Shown: in pieces, positions 7,505-16,187 of the stretch
Position numbering within the stretch: the stretch's first letter is position 1
How the letters are laid out: each line of letters begins with the position of its first letter
Source: UBA1858 sp045106935
GTDB lineage: Bacteria > Pseudomonadota > Gammaproteobacteria > UBA4575
Reading direction: 5' to 3'
DNA: 28,377 nucleotides
NCBI GenBank assembly: GCA_045106935.1
Contig: JBGCFN010000064.1
Location: 1-28,377 of the forward strand
Made by a program: the position numbers and the translations under genes
Notes under the pieces: generated by a model
What the model was told of the DNA's origin: nothing
The model's input: only the letters and a program-made list of their open reading frames with translations
Databases searched by the model: none

Positions 7505-8235
7505 TTTGCTTCGCCATCCATAGCATGACGCATATTCTTAATCGCGCGCTCAAGCCCAACAAATAACGAATCAGACACAATCGCATGACCAATATTAAGT
7601 TCATTCATACCTTCAATATCTGTTATTGGTTTAACATTACCCACATGCAATCCATGGCCTGCATTAACTGTCAAGCCAAGGCCTTGCGCATGTTTTGCGG
7701 CATGTTTAATCCTTTCAAACTCATGTTGCTGTTGCTGACCATGTTTATCGGCATAATGACCAGTATGAATTTCTATAATAGTTGCTTCTATTTCTGCAAC
7801 CATATCGATAATTAATGCATTTGGCTCAACGAATAATGACACTAAGATATCTTGTTCTTTTAGTGCAGCAATCAAATCAGACAGTCGATCTCGATGCGCG
7901 ACCACATCCAACCCACCTTCCGTGGTGAGCTCTTCTCTTTTTTCAGGAACAATACAGCAATACTCAGGCTTTACATCAAGTGCAATTTTTTGCATTTCAC
8001 TTGTAGCAGCCATTTCAAAATTCATACTGGTAGTAATAACTTCTCGCGCTTGATAAATATCATTATCTTGAATATGTCGGCGATCTTCTCTCAAGTGAAG
8101 CGTAATACCATCGGCACCACAGGCTTCTGAGACTCTTATCGCCTCCATAAGATCAGGGTATGGAGTATTTCTCGCCTGTCGCAATGTTGCAACATGATCT
8201 AAATTCACACCAAGTTTTACTCGATTCTTATTCAT
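7501..8235 (-). CDS. pdxJ: Pyridoxine 5'-phosphate synthase
   Basis: PdxJ condenses 3-amino-2-oxopropyl phosphate with 1-deoxyxylulose 5-phosphate to give pyridoxine 5'-phosphate, the ring-closing step of the DXP-dependent vitamin B6 route. The 244-residue TIM-barrel protein opens with the family signature GVNLDHVATLRQAR (residues 9-22). It carries LHLREDRRHI (46-55) and TVNAGHGLHVGNV near 194-206, which holds phosphate-binding and catalytic residues. It lies eleven bases after recO and overlaps acpS by four bases, the standard gammaproteobacterial order. Confidence 0.97.
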   Translation of the reverse strand: MNKNRVKLGVNLDHVATLRQARNTPYPDLMEAIRVSEACGADGITLHLREDRRHIQDNDIYQAREVITTSMNFEMAATSEMQKIALDVKPEYCCIVPEKREELTTEGGLDVVAHRDRLSDLIAALKEQDILVSLFVEPNALIIDMVAEIEATIIEIHTGHYADKHGQQQQHEFERIKHAAKHAQGLGLTVNAGHGLHVGNVKPITDIEGMNELNIGHAIVSDSLFVGLERAIKNMRHAMDGEAK

Positions 8236-8246
8236 TTCAAATTAAT

Positions 8247-8936
8247 TCAATTCACTTTTAGTAATTGGCGCGTCACCAATGGTTTTCCCTGCAAGTAATG
8301 TTTAACCAAACCACGTAAAAATATTTTAGCTTCAGACAGGCTGCAGTCAACCAATACATTATTATCGAGATGATTAAGCAGCGTCCCCTTAATCACATTC
8401 CATTGCGCATGTTGTTTATTTATTTGGGTTGGACCAAGGTCCGGATCATAGCGATAGAATAATTCAGGCTGTATTTCCTCGTCATTCATATAATCATATT
8501 TAAGCTGCAATGGATGACCGATAATTGCTAATAATTGCATCTCAAAATTTCTCAGCACATACTCGTCAGAAGGATTGTTAATCATCAAGTCTAATGTACG
8601 CTCATACAAAGTAAAAAGCTCAGGCTCTGGGCTTAATTTTGGAATTAATTTAAGAATTAACTCATGCAGATAAAAACATTGGACTTGAGCACGAAAATTA
8701 CGCGTATAATTTGAGCGTTCATGCTCGATTTTTGTAAGAGACACTAGCTCTCCGCGACCCGACCATGACAGGTACATTTTTGTAAATGGTTGCAGATTAT
8801 TATTGCCTTTTTTCCTCGCACCTCTAGAGACCAGATGAATAACACCATGCTGCTCAGTGAGTGCATAAATAATCATACTCGTCTCCCGGTAAGGACGACT
8901 ATGCAACACATATGATGGCTCTAACTCGACACGCAT
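8247..8936 (-). CDS. recO: DNA repair protein RecO
   Basis: RecO, with RecR, loads RecA on SSB-coated single-stranded DNA in the RecF pathway. The 229-residue protein has the N-terminal OB domain, with YVLHSRPYRETSMI (residues 9-22) and the GARKKGN loop (35-41). A helical C-terminal domain follows. The four-Cys zinc motif found in many RecO proteins is absent, as is normal in gammaproteobacteria. It lies between era and pdxJ with gaps of seven and eleven bases. Confidence 0.95.
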   Translation of the reverse strand: MRVELEPSYVLHSRPYRETSMIIYALTEQHGVIHLVSRGARKKGNNNLQPFTKMYLSWSGRGELVSLTKIEHERSNYTRNFRAQVQCFYLHELILKLIPKLSPEPELFTLYERTLDLMINNPSDEYVLRNFEMQLLAIIGHPLQLKYDYMNDEEIQPELFYRYDPDLGPTQINKQHAQWNVIKGTLLNHLDNNVLVDCSLSEAKIFLRGLVKHYLQGKPLVTRQLLKVN

Positions 8937-8943
8937 AAGTTAA

Positions 8944-9825
8944 TTATGATTCATATTCTCCGACTATTTGAGGGTTATCTTGCCAGTCTTTCTTTAATTT
9001 AACCCACAAATTCAAATGCACTTTAGAATTAATTTGCTTTTGAATCTCACCTCGCGCTCGAGAACCTATTTTCTTCATCATCTCGCCTTTGCGTCCAATC
9101 AAAATAGCTTTTTGCCCGTCTTTTTCTACCCAGATGATAGCTGATATATTGATATATTCACCCTCATTTTCATATTTCTCAATCTCCACATGGGTGGCGT
9201 AGGGCAATTCTTTTTCTAAATATATAAAGGCGGCTTCTCTAATTGTTTCTGAAACAATAAATTTTTGGTCGCGGTCTGTTAAATATTCATCGGGATAATA
9301 AAATTCAGACTCGGGCAAATATCGTTTACTCGTTTCCACCAGATTATTAATATTATCCTCTTTAATGGCGGATATCGGAACAATCTCTGCAAATGAATAT
9401 TTAGATGATAATTTCTGCAATATTAGTAACAACTCATCGCGGCGTTCTAATTTATCAATTTTATTGACAACCAATATGACAGGACAATCAAGCTTCTCTA
9501 ATGAGCGTTTAATATGCGCCTCTTCTTCCGTCCATTGACCCCTGTCGATTAACCAAAAAATTAAATGCACGTCATGCAATGCATTCAACGCATTTTTATT
9601 CAATACTCGATTGAGCAATCGTTTCCCGCCGAGGTGTATTCCTGGTGTATCGACAAATACAAATTGCGCATCTGGATCAGTCTTGACCCCTACAATTCTA
9701 TGTCGTGTGGTTTGAGGCTTATAGCTGGTTGAAGATATCTTTTGCCCCAGCAGGCGATTAAATAACGTTGATTTTCCCGAGTTAGGACGACCAATAATAG
9801 CAACATAGCCACAACGTGTTTCCAT
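8944..9825 (-). CDS. era: GTPase Era
   Basis: Era is an essential GTPase that binds the 3' end of 16S rRNA and assists 30S subunit assembly. The GTPase domain shows G1 GRPNSGKST (residues 12-20), switch I TSYKPQTTRHR (33-43), G3 DTPG (59-62) and G4 NKID (121-124). The C-terminal KH domain has the binding loop IGRKGEMMKKIG near residues 247-258. The length of 293 is close to the usual 300. It follows rnc by eight bases; rnc-era coupling is widespread and both act in rRNA maturation. Confidence 0.98.
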   Translation of the reverse strand: METRCGYVAIIGRPNSGKSTLFNRLLGQKISSTSYKPQTTRHRIVGVKTDPDAQFVFVDTPGIHLGGKRLLNRVLNKNALNALHDVHLIFWLIDRGQWTEEEAHIKRSLEKLDCPVILVVNKIDKLERRDELLLILQKLSSKYSFAEIVPISAIKEDNINNLVETSKRYLPESEFYYPDEYLTDRDQKFIVSETIREAAFIYLEKELPYATHVEIEKYENEGEYINISAIIWVEKDGQKAILIGRKGEMMKKIGSRARGEIQKQINSKVHLNLWVKLKKDWQDNPQIVGEYES

Positions 9826-9833
9826 AGGGCTTG

Positions 9834-10496
9834 TTATTTCTGCAACAGCTTTTTCAAAAGATTATTCGCCGCAAGTTGCTCAGACTTCTTCTTGCTCTTT
9901 TCTTCACCTTCAGCACTAATATCTAATTCGGAAACAATACATTTAACTTTAAATCGTTTGTTATTACCTTCACCCCATTCTTTTAACACAATATAATCTG
10001 GCACTTCGATTTGCCTGGACTGCAAATATTCTTGCAAACGTGTTTTAGGGTCTTTTAATTCATCAATATCAGGAAGATTATCAAACGATTTTTCGTATAG
10101 CGACTTTATAAAATCCGAAGTAAATTCATAGCCCTTAAGTAAATACACTGCTCCAAAAATCGCTTCTAAACAATCAGCTAGAATAGAAGCACGAAAATGA
10201 CCACCACTTTTCTTTTCTCCAGCACCTAGTTTCAACAAGCCACTTAGCTTAGCTTCTTTTGCTAACTCGGCTAATGCACGTTTGCATACCAAATGAGCTC
10301 GCAAGCGACTTAAATCACCTTCATCATAGTGAGGAAATTTTTCAAACAAGTAATTCGCGATGACTAACCCTAATACGGCATCACCCAAAAACTCTAAGCG
10401 CTCATTATTATCTTTGCCAGCACTGCGATGGGTTAAAGCTGAATCAAATAACGTCGAAGCAGTAACTTCTTCCGGCAGTTGTTTAAAACTTTCCAC
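9834..10496 (-). CDS. rnc: Ribonuclease III
   Basis: RNase III cleaves double-stranded RNA, including the 30S rRNA precursor. The catalytic signature NERLEFLGD spans residues 31-39, with Glu32, Glu35 and Asp39. Asp108 and Glu111 in DCLEAIFGA complete the metal site. The dsRNA-binding domain occupies about residues 147-220. The start is a GTG without a clear ribosome binding site, and the N terminus is several residues shorter than in E. coli. The upstream frame stays open to within the previous gene but has no ATG or GTG, so this GTG is the best choice. It lies between the DUF4845 gene and era. Confidence 0.97.
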   Translation of the reverse strand: MESFKQLPEEVTASTLFDSALTHRSAGKDNNERLEFLGDAVLGLVIANYLFEKFPHYDEGDLSRLRAHLVCKRALAELAKEAKLSGLLKLGAGEKKSGGHFRASILADCLEAIFGAVYLLKGYEFTSDFIKSLYEKSFDNLPDIDELKDPKTRLQEYLQSRQIEVPDYIVLKEWGEGNNKRFKVKCIVSELDISAEGEEKSKKKSEQLAANNLLKKLLQK

Positions 10497-10513
10497 TATA
10501 TAGCTAGCGCTAA

Positions 10514-10930
10514 TTATTTTTCTGGTGACTTTACAGAGCGAATGTAATCAAAACTTATCAAGAAATCGATATTCGCAATTACAGGTATTCGTTTTTCATA
10601 GTTCACCCCAACATCAGTATTTTTTTTAGCTGATTTAAAATAGAAAACATCTTTCTTGGTTTTTTCACAGCCATCACGACTGGGTGTTAGCCCATCAATG
10701 CTCACATAGTTAATATCTAAACGTCTTCTCATTAAGTCTTTAAACTGCGTTTTACTCATTTGTCTCGTTTGCATCTCATCAGCTAAACTATCCACAGCCG
10801 ACTTAAGAGATAAATATTCCATATACACTGGCGCAATCTTAAGCCCTATAAAAATAGCATAGCCAAATAGACCAATGATCACTATCAACACGATAGTCGA
10901 CATACCTGTTTGCTTGTTAGTTAATTTCAC
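10514..10930 (-). CDS. DUF4845 family membrane-anchored protein
   Basis: This small protein is regularly found between lepB and rnc in gammaproteobacteria, and its function is unknown. I place the start at a GTG (10930), giving 138 residues. GAGG (10939-10942) lies eight bases upstream as a ribosome binding site overlapping the lepB stop, and the N terminus KLTNKQTGMS followed by a hydrophobic stretch is typical of the family. A longer reading from 10975 would overlap lepB by 35 bases and has no comparable site. One transmembrane segment lies at about residues 9-29, with the rest probably periplasmic. The N terminus resembles a prepilin leader (KQTGMSTIVLIV), but no Glu at +5 is present. Confidence 0.85.
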   Translation of the reverse strand: MKLTNKQTGMSTIVLIVIIGLFGYAIFIGLKIAPVYMEYLSLKSAVDSLADEMQTRQMSKTQFKDLMRRRLDINYVSIDGLTPSRDGCEKTKKDVFYFKSAKKNTDVGVNYEKRIPVIANIDFLISFDYIRSVKSPEK

Positions 10931-10940
10931 AACAGTTACC

Positions 10941-11774
10941 TCACTTGATTTTTTTACCAATACGTCTAAAGTCAAATTGTCCTTCTGATATATCCCAATT
11001 CATCCAAATCATAAACGCTCTACCCACTAAATTTTCTTCCGGCACCATCCCCCATACGCGACTATCATTACTATTATCTCGATTATCACCCATTACAAAA
11101 TAATGGCCATCGGGGACTGTCCATGAATTATCAATCGACCCTCTTCTGTCATTAATTAGTATGTCATGCTTAGCAGGGTTTAAATCTTCGAGCCGCTTAT
11201 TTGATCCAGACATGACACTATCTCGCCCTTTACCTATATAAGTACCTAAATCTACTTGTTCAACCACTTCACCATTCACATAGATAGTTTTATCACGATA
11301 TTCAAGCCGGTCTCCCGGCAAGCCGATTACTCTCTTAATGTAATCTAGCGAAGGATTTTTGGGATAACGAAATACTGTGACATCACCTCTTTGCGGCAAT
11401 TTATTAGCCCAAACCTTATTGTGAAGCACAGGCAATCGTATTCCATAAGTGAATTTATTCACTAGAATGAAATCCCCATGTAATAAAGTTGGCATCATTG
11501 AGCCAGAGGGAATTCGAAATGGCTCTGCAATAAATGAGCGCAATATCAGCACTATCAAAAGCACTGGAAAAAATGATCGCGAGTAATCGATATACCAAGG
11601 CTCTTTATATTCACGCTGCGCGCTTGAGCTAGCGCCTTCGACATACTTTGCATCATAGGCTTCGTTCATAATGCGCTTACGTCGCTTTTCAGCTAACACC
11701 AGCTTATCTAATAGCATGACTAGACCAGTGATCAAGGTGCCGATCACTAATATCAGCTCTAAATTAACACTCAT
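10941..11774 (-). CDS. lepB: Signal peptidase I
   Basis: LepB removes signal peptides from exported proteins at the outer face of the inner membrane. There are two membrane segments, residues 4-22 and 67-82, with a basic cytoplasmic loop between. The catalytic serine is Ser92 in PSGSMMPTL and the general base is Lys147 in YIKRVIGLPGD. The conserved GDNRDNSNDSR box is present further on. The length of 277 is normal for the gammaproteobacterial type. It heads the operon down to the thioesterase. No good ribosome binding site precedes the ATG. The usual upstream partner lepA is not here; tRNA-Pro lies upstream instead. Confidence 0.97.
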   Translation of the reverse strand: MSVNLELILVIGTLITGLVMLLDKLVLAEKRRKRIMNEAYDAKYVEGASSSAQREYKEPWYIDYSRSFFPVLLIVLILRSFIAEPFRIPSGSMMPTLLHGDFILVNKFTYGIRLPVLHNKVWANKLPQRGDVTVFRYPKNPSLDYIKRVIGLPGDRLEYRDKTIYVNGEVVEQVDLGTYIGKGRDSVMSGSNKRLEDLNPAKHDILINDRRGSIDNSWTVPDGHYFVMGDNRDNSNDSRVWGMVPEENLVGRAFMIWMNWDISEGQFDFRRIGKKIK

Positions 11775-11831
11775 AGTATGAAATAACAGTTAAAGGATTG
11801 AATTACTTTAATGGTACTAGAATACAGTGGC

Positions 11832-11862
11832 ATCACCTATATCAAAACCTATATACGGTGAT
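11832..11862 (-). promoter_or_regulatory. Inverted repeat upstream of lepB, possible operator or 5' leader hairpin
   Basis: ATCACC and GGTGAT lie at the two ends, and TATAT/ATATA extend the pairing inward with a one-base bulge. The repeat overlaps a possible promoter reading TTTGAT, 16 bases, TATTCT, which would start the lepB operon. It lacks a T tract, so termination after tRNA-Pro is less likely. The role is a guess from position. Confidence 0.3.
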
Positions 11863-11914
11863 CTTTTATCGCTCACTGCCTAAAGAATAATCTAAGAGAA
11901 AGATAATTAGTTGA

Positions 11915-11991
11915 TGGTCGGGGTGATAGGATTTGAACCTACGACCCCCGCAACCCCATTGCGGTGCGCTACCAGGCTGCGCTACACCCCG
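11915..11991 (-). tRNA. tRNA-Pro, anticodon GGG
   Basis: A 77-base cloverleaf can be read on the reverse strand. The acceptor stem CGGGGTG pairs with CACCCCG, the discriminator is A and the CCA is encoded. The D arm reads AGCGCAGCCTGGTAGCGC. The anticodon stem CCGCA/TGCGG holds the loop ATGGGGT with anticodon GGG, and the T arm contains GGTTCAAATCC. It closely resembles E. coli proL. It lies just after the MerR gene, a conserved position in pseudomonad-like genomes. Confidence 0.97.
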
Positions 11992-12010
11992 AATTTCTTA
12001 AATTGCTTAT

Positions 12011-12016
12011 ATTATA
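12011..12016 (-). promoter_or_regulatory. Candidate -10 element for tRNA-Pro
   Basis: A perfect TATAAT is read on the reverse strand, ending 19 bases before the tRNA 5' end and lying in the gap after the MerR stop codon. The best -35 (TTAGTC, 16 bases upstream, inside the end of the MerR gene) is weak. Confidence 0.4.
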
Positions 12017-12027
12017 TACTAGCGGTG

Positions 12028-12390
12028 CTAGTGACTAAGAAATTGTAGAAGATCTTCTAGTTCAGCACGTGTTTGCTGGATAGCTTGCTGAGAATCAGAA
12101 TGAGTTTCTTCAGATGACTCTGCAGGATCAGCTAATTTCTGTCTTGCTCCGCCAATCGTATAGCCTTGCTCATAAAGAAGACTACGAATTTGACGAATCA
12201 GAATGACGTCATGACGCTGATAGTATCGACGATTGCCGCGTCTTTTAACTGGTTTAAGTGTTGGGAATTCTTGTTCCCAGTAACGTAGAACATGAGGTTT
12301 TACGTCACAAAGCTCGCTCACTTCACCAATCGTAAAATAACGCTTGGTTGGGATCGCAGGCAATTCGCTATTATTGCTGGCTTCCAGCAT
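12028..12390 (-). CDS. MerR-family transcriptional regulator
   Basis: This 120-residue protein has an N-terminal MerR winged helix-turn-helix: RYFTIGEVSELCDVKPHVLRYWEQEF lies at about residues 17-42, followed by the wing KRRGNRRYYQRHDV. A helix containing LYEQGYTIGGARQKL (about 72-86) follows, then a short Glu/Ser/Gln-rich tail. There is no Cys-containing metal-binding loop or drug-binding domain, so it is of the short type always found behind ihfA in Pseudomonas and relatives. Its target is not established. The ATG lies 20 bases inside the end of ihfA, so the two are cotranscribed. Confidence 0.93.
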   Translation of the reverse strand: MLEASNNSELPAIPTKRYFTIGEVSELCDVKPHVLRYWEQEFPTLKPVKRRGNRRYYQRHDVILIRQIRSLLYEQGYTIGGARQKLADPAESSEETHSDSQQAIQQTRAELEDLLQFLSH

Positions 12391-12670
12391 ATTCTTCTAC
12401 CCTTGTTTTTAGTTTTTGCCCAGGACGGAATGTCACCACTCGTCGAGCTGTTATGGGTATTTCTTCTCCAGTCTTTGGATTCCGACCAGGACGCTGACTC
12501 TTATCACGAAGTATAAAGTTACCAAATCCAGATAACTTAACCTCTTCGCCTTCCTCAAGCGCTAATCGAACTTCTTCAAAGAACACCTCTACCAACTCCT
12601 TGGCTTCTCTTTTATTCAGGCCGAGTTCCTCAAATAGATTCTCCGCCATATTTGCTTTAGTTAGTGCCAT
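12371..12670 (-). CDS. ihfA: Integration host factor subunit alpha
   Basis: IhfA pairs with IhfB to form a heterodimer that bends DNA sharply at specific sites, assisting transcription, recombination and replication. The protein is 99 residues. It shows the N-terminal helices with LGLNKREAKELVE, the core VKLSGFGNF at about residues 44-52, and the DNA-intercalating beta arm with Pro in GRNPKTGEEIPI. It follows pheT by four bases, as in E. coli, so its level is tied to the translation operon. IhfB is encoded at 26118-26432. Confidence 0.97.
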   Translation of the reverse strand: MALTKANMAENLFEELGLNKREAKELVEVFFEEVRLALEEGEEVKLSGFGNFILRDKSQRPGRNPKTGEEIPITARRVVTFRPGQKLKTRVEEYAGSQQ

Positions 12671-12674
12671 AGTC

Positions 12675-15062
12675 TTAGGTGCTTCTCAACTCCGCATTAA
12701 ATTCACTTGCCAGAAGAGAAATGATTTTTGTCATGGTTTGTTCTATTTGTTGTTCTGTAAGAGTGCTAGAAAAGTCCTGTAAAATCAAGCCTAAAGACAC
12801 GCTTTTTATTCCAGAAGGCACACCTTCGCCTTGATACACTGAAAATATAACGATATCGCGCAACTCACTTATTTTTAAGCCATAAATCTCATCAAGTAAA
12901 TGCTGTGTGGGCGTCTCTGCTGCCACTGTAAAAGAAAGATCGCGCCTTACCTGAGGGAATTTAGACCAGGCATGAAACCTCTCGATAGGCACATTTAGCA
13001 GCATTTCATCCAACTTTAGCTCAAAAACGACAACATCCCGCTTAGCCAAACCAAGGGGTTTGAGCACATCTGGATGCAAACTCCCAATCACGCCAATTGG
13101 CTGATTATCAATAAAAATTTGAGCAGTTTTGCCTGAATGCAGCCCTAGTTGGCTATGAGACTGGTAACTTACTCGCTTGGTGAGCCCCATTTTCTCAAAT
13201 AATTGCTCCAGATCACCTTTCACGTCAAAAAAATCGATAGCTCTGGTAGGCACTCCCCACTGTCTTGGATGAATCTCTCCTACCGCAACACCGGCCATCA
13301 CTTCAGTTTGTGCAAGCCCTTCAGCGGACACCAAATACTTCCGCCCTACTTCAAATAACTTGGTGGTCGCTTGTTGGCGTTTTAGATTATAACTCGCCGC
13401 CTCGCATAAACCTGGCCAAATACTGGTGCGCATATTAGACAAGCCTGTCGAAATTGGATTGGCTAATTGCTTAGGCTCACCCTCAAAAAATAACCGACAA
13501 TGCTTTTGTTCAGTAAAACTAAAAGTCACCGCTTCGTTATAGCCAAGTGCTGAAAAATTTTCTTGCATAGAGAATATTGCATCTGACTTTTTCTTAGCAG
13601 CAGACACAGCAACATTTGAAGCAAGTGTTTGCGTTGGAAATTTGTCATAACCTTTTAGGCGAGCAATCTCTTCAATCAGATCAACATCGATGTCTATATC
13701 AAATCGATAACTTGGCGCTGTCACCAAGAGATGGTCGTCTTCTGATGATTTCACACTGCAATGCAATCCTTGCAGTATATTAGTGACTTCAGCGATATCA
13801 ACATCAATGCCTAATACTTTATTCACTTTGGAAATTGATAAAGAGATTTCACGACTTTCTGGTAGATGTTGTTCACTAACCACTTCGCTGATTGGCCCCA
13901 CAACCGCACCAGCATAAGTCTTAATCAACTCACTGGCACGTTCTATTGCACGCGTTGCTAACTCTGGATCAACCCCTCTTTCAAATCGATGCGATGACTC
14001 AGTATGCAAACCAAAATCACGCGCTTTGCCTGCAATCGCAAGCGGATTGAAGTAAGCACTTTCCAAAAATATATTTTTTGCTTTTAGTTCAACTGCTGAA
14101 TCACTCCCACCCATGACACCTGCTAAGGCTAACGCTTGCTTAGCATCAGCAATAACAAGATTGTCTTGCTTAAGTGATATTTCCTTGCCGTCCAGCAACA
14201 CCAGTTTCTCACCAGCATTTGCCATGCGGATAATAATTTTCTCGTTCAGTTTATCCAGATCAAATGCGTGCATGGGTTGACCCATCTCAAGCATTACGTA
14301 GTTACTGATATCAACAATAATATTAATACACCGAACACCGCCACGTCGTAGACGCTCTTTCATCCATAATGGCGTCTTTGCCGTTACATTGACGTCATGC
14401 AATACGCGACCACAATAACGCGGACATGCTTCTTTACTTTCAACTTCTATTGCGAATTGTTCATCACTCTCCTGTTTTACATTTATCATTTCAGGAGTAT
14501 TCATTGGCAACTGATATAACGCAGATGTCTCTCGCGCAACACCCTCTATACTCAGGCAATCAGAACGATTGGGGGTTAAATCTATATCAAATACAACATC
14601 ATTTAATGCTAGCGCATCTGTTAAAGATGCCCCAATAGTTAGGTCACCCTCCAGTTCGAGAATGCCTTCGCCTTCTTCATCCAGACCCAGCTCTGTGGAG
14701 GCACATAACATTCCAAAAGATTCGACACCACGCAATTTAGCTGCTTTTATTTTAATATCGCCCGGCAACACAGCACCGACAGTTGCTAATGCAGTGACTA
14801 ACCCTGCACGTGCATTCTTTGCACCACAGACGATTTGCACAATCTCAGCATCACCCGTATTCACTTGGCATACTTGTAATTTATCTGCATCAGGGTGCGG
14901 CTCGGTAGATTCAATCTTAGCGACGATAACACCGGACAAATCTGGCGCGGCAGCTTCCATTCCATCCAGTTCTAAACCTGCCATGGTCAGTTGATGCCCA
15001 AGCTCTTCACTTGTTACATCTGGGTTTACCCACTGCCTTAACCAATTTTCACTAATTCTCAC
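12675..15062 (-). CDS. pheT: Phenylalanine--tRNA ligase beta subunit
   Basis: PheT forms the alpha2-beta2 enzyme that charges tRNA-Phe. The beta subunit binds tRNA and edits Tyr-tRNA-Phe. At 795 residues it is full length. An OB-type tRNA-binding domain spans about residues 39-150, and B3/B4 editing follows with RYCGRVLHDV and the HAFDLDKL region. B5 lies in the middle, then a catalytic-like core, and an anticodon-binding FDX-ACB domain closes the C terminus, starting near SKFPQVRRDLSFTV (about 701). The start is GTG, fitting the family N terminus RISENWLRQWVNP, with GAGAG upstream as a modest ribosome binding site. It follows pheS by 22 bases. Confidence 0.98.
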   Translation of the reverse strand: MRISENWLRQWVNPDVTSEELGHQLTMAGLELDGMEAAAPDLSGVIVAKIESTEPHPDADKLQVCQVNTGDAEIVQIVCGAKNARAGLVTALATVGAVLPGDIKIKAAKLRGVESFGMLCASTELGLDEEGEGILELEGDLTIGASLTDALALNDVVFDIDLTPNRSDCLSIEGVARETSALYQLPMNTPEMINVKQESDEQFAIEVESKEACPRYCGRVLHDVNVTAKTPLWMKERLRRGGVRCINIIVDISNYVMLEMGQPMHAFDLDKLNEKIIIRMANAGEKLVLLDGKEISLKQDNLVIADAKQALALAGVMGGSDSAVELKAKNIFLESAYFNPLAIAGKARDFGLHTESSHRFERGVDPELATRAIERASELIKTYAGAVVGPISEVVSEQHLPESREISLSISKVNKVLGIDVDIAEVTNILQGLHCSVKSSEDDHLLVTAPSYRFDIDIDVDLIEEIARLKGYDKFPTQTLASNVAVSAAKKKSDAIFSMQENFSALGYNEAVTFSFTEQKHCRLFFEGEPKQLANPISTGLSNMRTSIWPGLCEAASYNLKRQQATTKLFEVGRKYLVSAEGLAQTEVMAGVAVGEIHPRQWGVPTRAIDFFDVKGDLEQLFEKMGLTKRVSYQSHSQLGLHSGKTAQIFIDNQPIGVIGSLHPDVLKPLGLAKRDVVVFELKLDEMLLNVPIERFHAWSKFPQVRRDLSFTVAAETPTQHLLDEIYGLKISELRDIVIFSVYQGEGVPSGIKSVSLGLILQDFSSTLTEQQIEQTMTKIISLLASEFNAELRST

Positions 15063-15084
15063 GTTAACACTCTCAAATTAAACA

Positions 15085-16086
15085 TTACGCAGAAAACTGG
15101 CGTAAGAAACGCAAATCATTTTCATAAAACATTCTTAGATCTCGCACACCATAATAAAGCATCGCAAGACGCTCAACACCGACACCAAATGCAAAGCCGT
15201 TAAACTTTTCGGAATCAATATTCACTTTATCAAGCACATTAGGATGCACCATGCCGCAGCCCATCACTTCTAACCAATTTGAATTGCCTTGCTCATCATG
15301 CCATTCAATATCCACCTCCGCGGATGGTTCAGTAAAGGGAAAATACGAAGGTCGAAAGCGAATACCTAATTGATCATTTTCAAAAAACGCATGCAAAAAT
15401 TCGATTACTAGCCCTTTAAGCTGGGCAAAGTTGACATCTGCATCAACTAACAACCCTTCAACTTGATGAAACATAGGGCTATGCGTGATATCTGAATCAC
15501 ATCGATAAACACGTCCTGGCGCAATGATACGTATGGGCGGTGCAGAGTTTTCCATGGTGCGAATTTGCACTGAAGAAGTATGCGTGCGAAGTAGCAGACC
15601 ATCATCAAAATAAAACGTGTCATGCATGGCACGGGCAGGATGATGCTGAGGAATATTTAATGCTTCGAAATTGTGGAAGTCATCTTCAATCTCTGGACCG
15701 TCAGCCACTTCAAAGCCGTGACGCTGGAATAGTTTTTCAATTCTTCGTAGCGTGATTGTGACAGGATGTAATGTACCTACAGAGGCTGTTCTACCTGGCA
15801 AAGTTACATCGATGGCCTCGGACTTTAGCTTTTCTGCTGTTGCCGCTTTTTCTAATACAGCCGATCTTTGTTCTAAATTTGCCTGGATAGCTTGCTTAAC
15901 TTCATTGATACGCTGACCAGCCGCGGGGCGCTCTTCTGCCGACAGTTTCCCCAAAGACTTTAACTGCTCGGTAACCAAGCCTTTTTTACCCAAATAGCGA
16001 ACACGTAATTCATCAAGCGCTTTTAAATCAGATGTCGCTTCGATTTCATTACTAGCAGTTTGTAAAAGCTGGTCGAGGTCACTCAT
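15085..16086 (-). CDS. pheS: Phenylalanine--tRNA ligase alpha subunit
   Basis: PheS carries the class II catalytic site that activates Phe and charges tRNA-Phe. The 333-residue protein has an N-terminal coiled coil (about 1-85), motif 2 around PGRVYRCDSDITHSPMFHQVE (about 191-211) and motif 3 GFGVGVERLAML-like text near 303-314, here FAFGVGVERLAMLYYG. The N terminus matches E. coli, yet no purine-rich ribosome binding site is seen before the ATG. An intrinsic terminator lies between rplT and this gene, so expression depends on read-through or a local promoter. Confidence 0.98.
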   Translation of the reverse strand: MSDLDQLLQTASNEIEATSDLKALDELRVRYLGKKGLVTEQLKSLGKLSAEERPAAGQRINEVKQAIQANLEQRSAVLEKAATAEKLKSEAIDVTLPGRTASVGTLHPVTITLRRIEKLFQRHGFEVADGPEIEDDFHNFEALNIPQHHPARAMHDTFYFDDGLLLRTHTSSVQIRTMENSAPPIRIIAPGRVYRCDSDITHSPMFHQVEGLLVDADVNFAQLKGLVIEFLHAFFENDQLGIRFRPSYFPFTEPSAEVDIEWHDEQGNSNWLEVMGCGMVHPNVLDKVNIDSEKFNGFAFGVGVERLAMLYYGVRDLRMFYENDLRFLRQFSA

Positions 16087-16130
16087 AAGATTTAATTTAT
16101 AAAAACGCGAACGTGTTTAGACTTCCCCAA

Positions 16131-16160
16131 ATAAAAAGGGAAAGGTTGAGCCTTTCCCTT
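16131..16160 (-). terminator. Intrinsic terminator or attenuator between rplT and pheS
   Basis: On the reverse strand AAGGGAAAGG pairs perfectly with CCTTTCCCTT around a five-base loop, followed by a T run. It is a textbook rho-independent terminator, 28 bases after the rplT stop. In enteric bacteria the pheST region is controlled by attenuation with a Phe-rich leader peptide. Here the space before the hairpin holds no leader with an ATG start. Confidence 0.85.
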
Positions 16161-16187
16161 AATTAACTAACACCAAAAAAACAAAAA

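Noticed and set aside
10514..10975. Longer form of the DUF4845 gene overlapping lepB by 35 bases
   Set aside because: The GTG at 10930 has a ribosome binding site eight bases upstream and matches the family N terminus; the longer form has neither.
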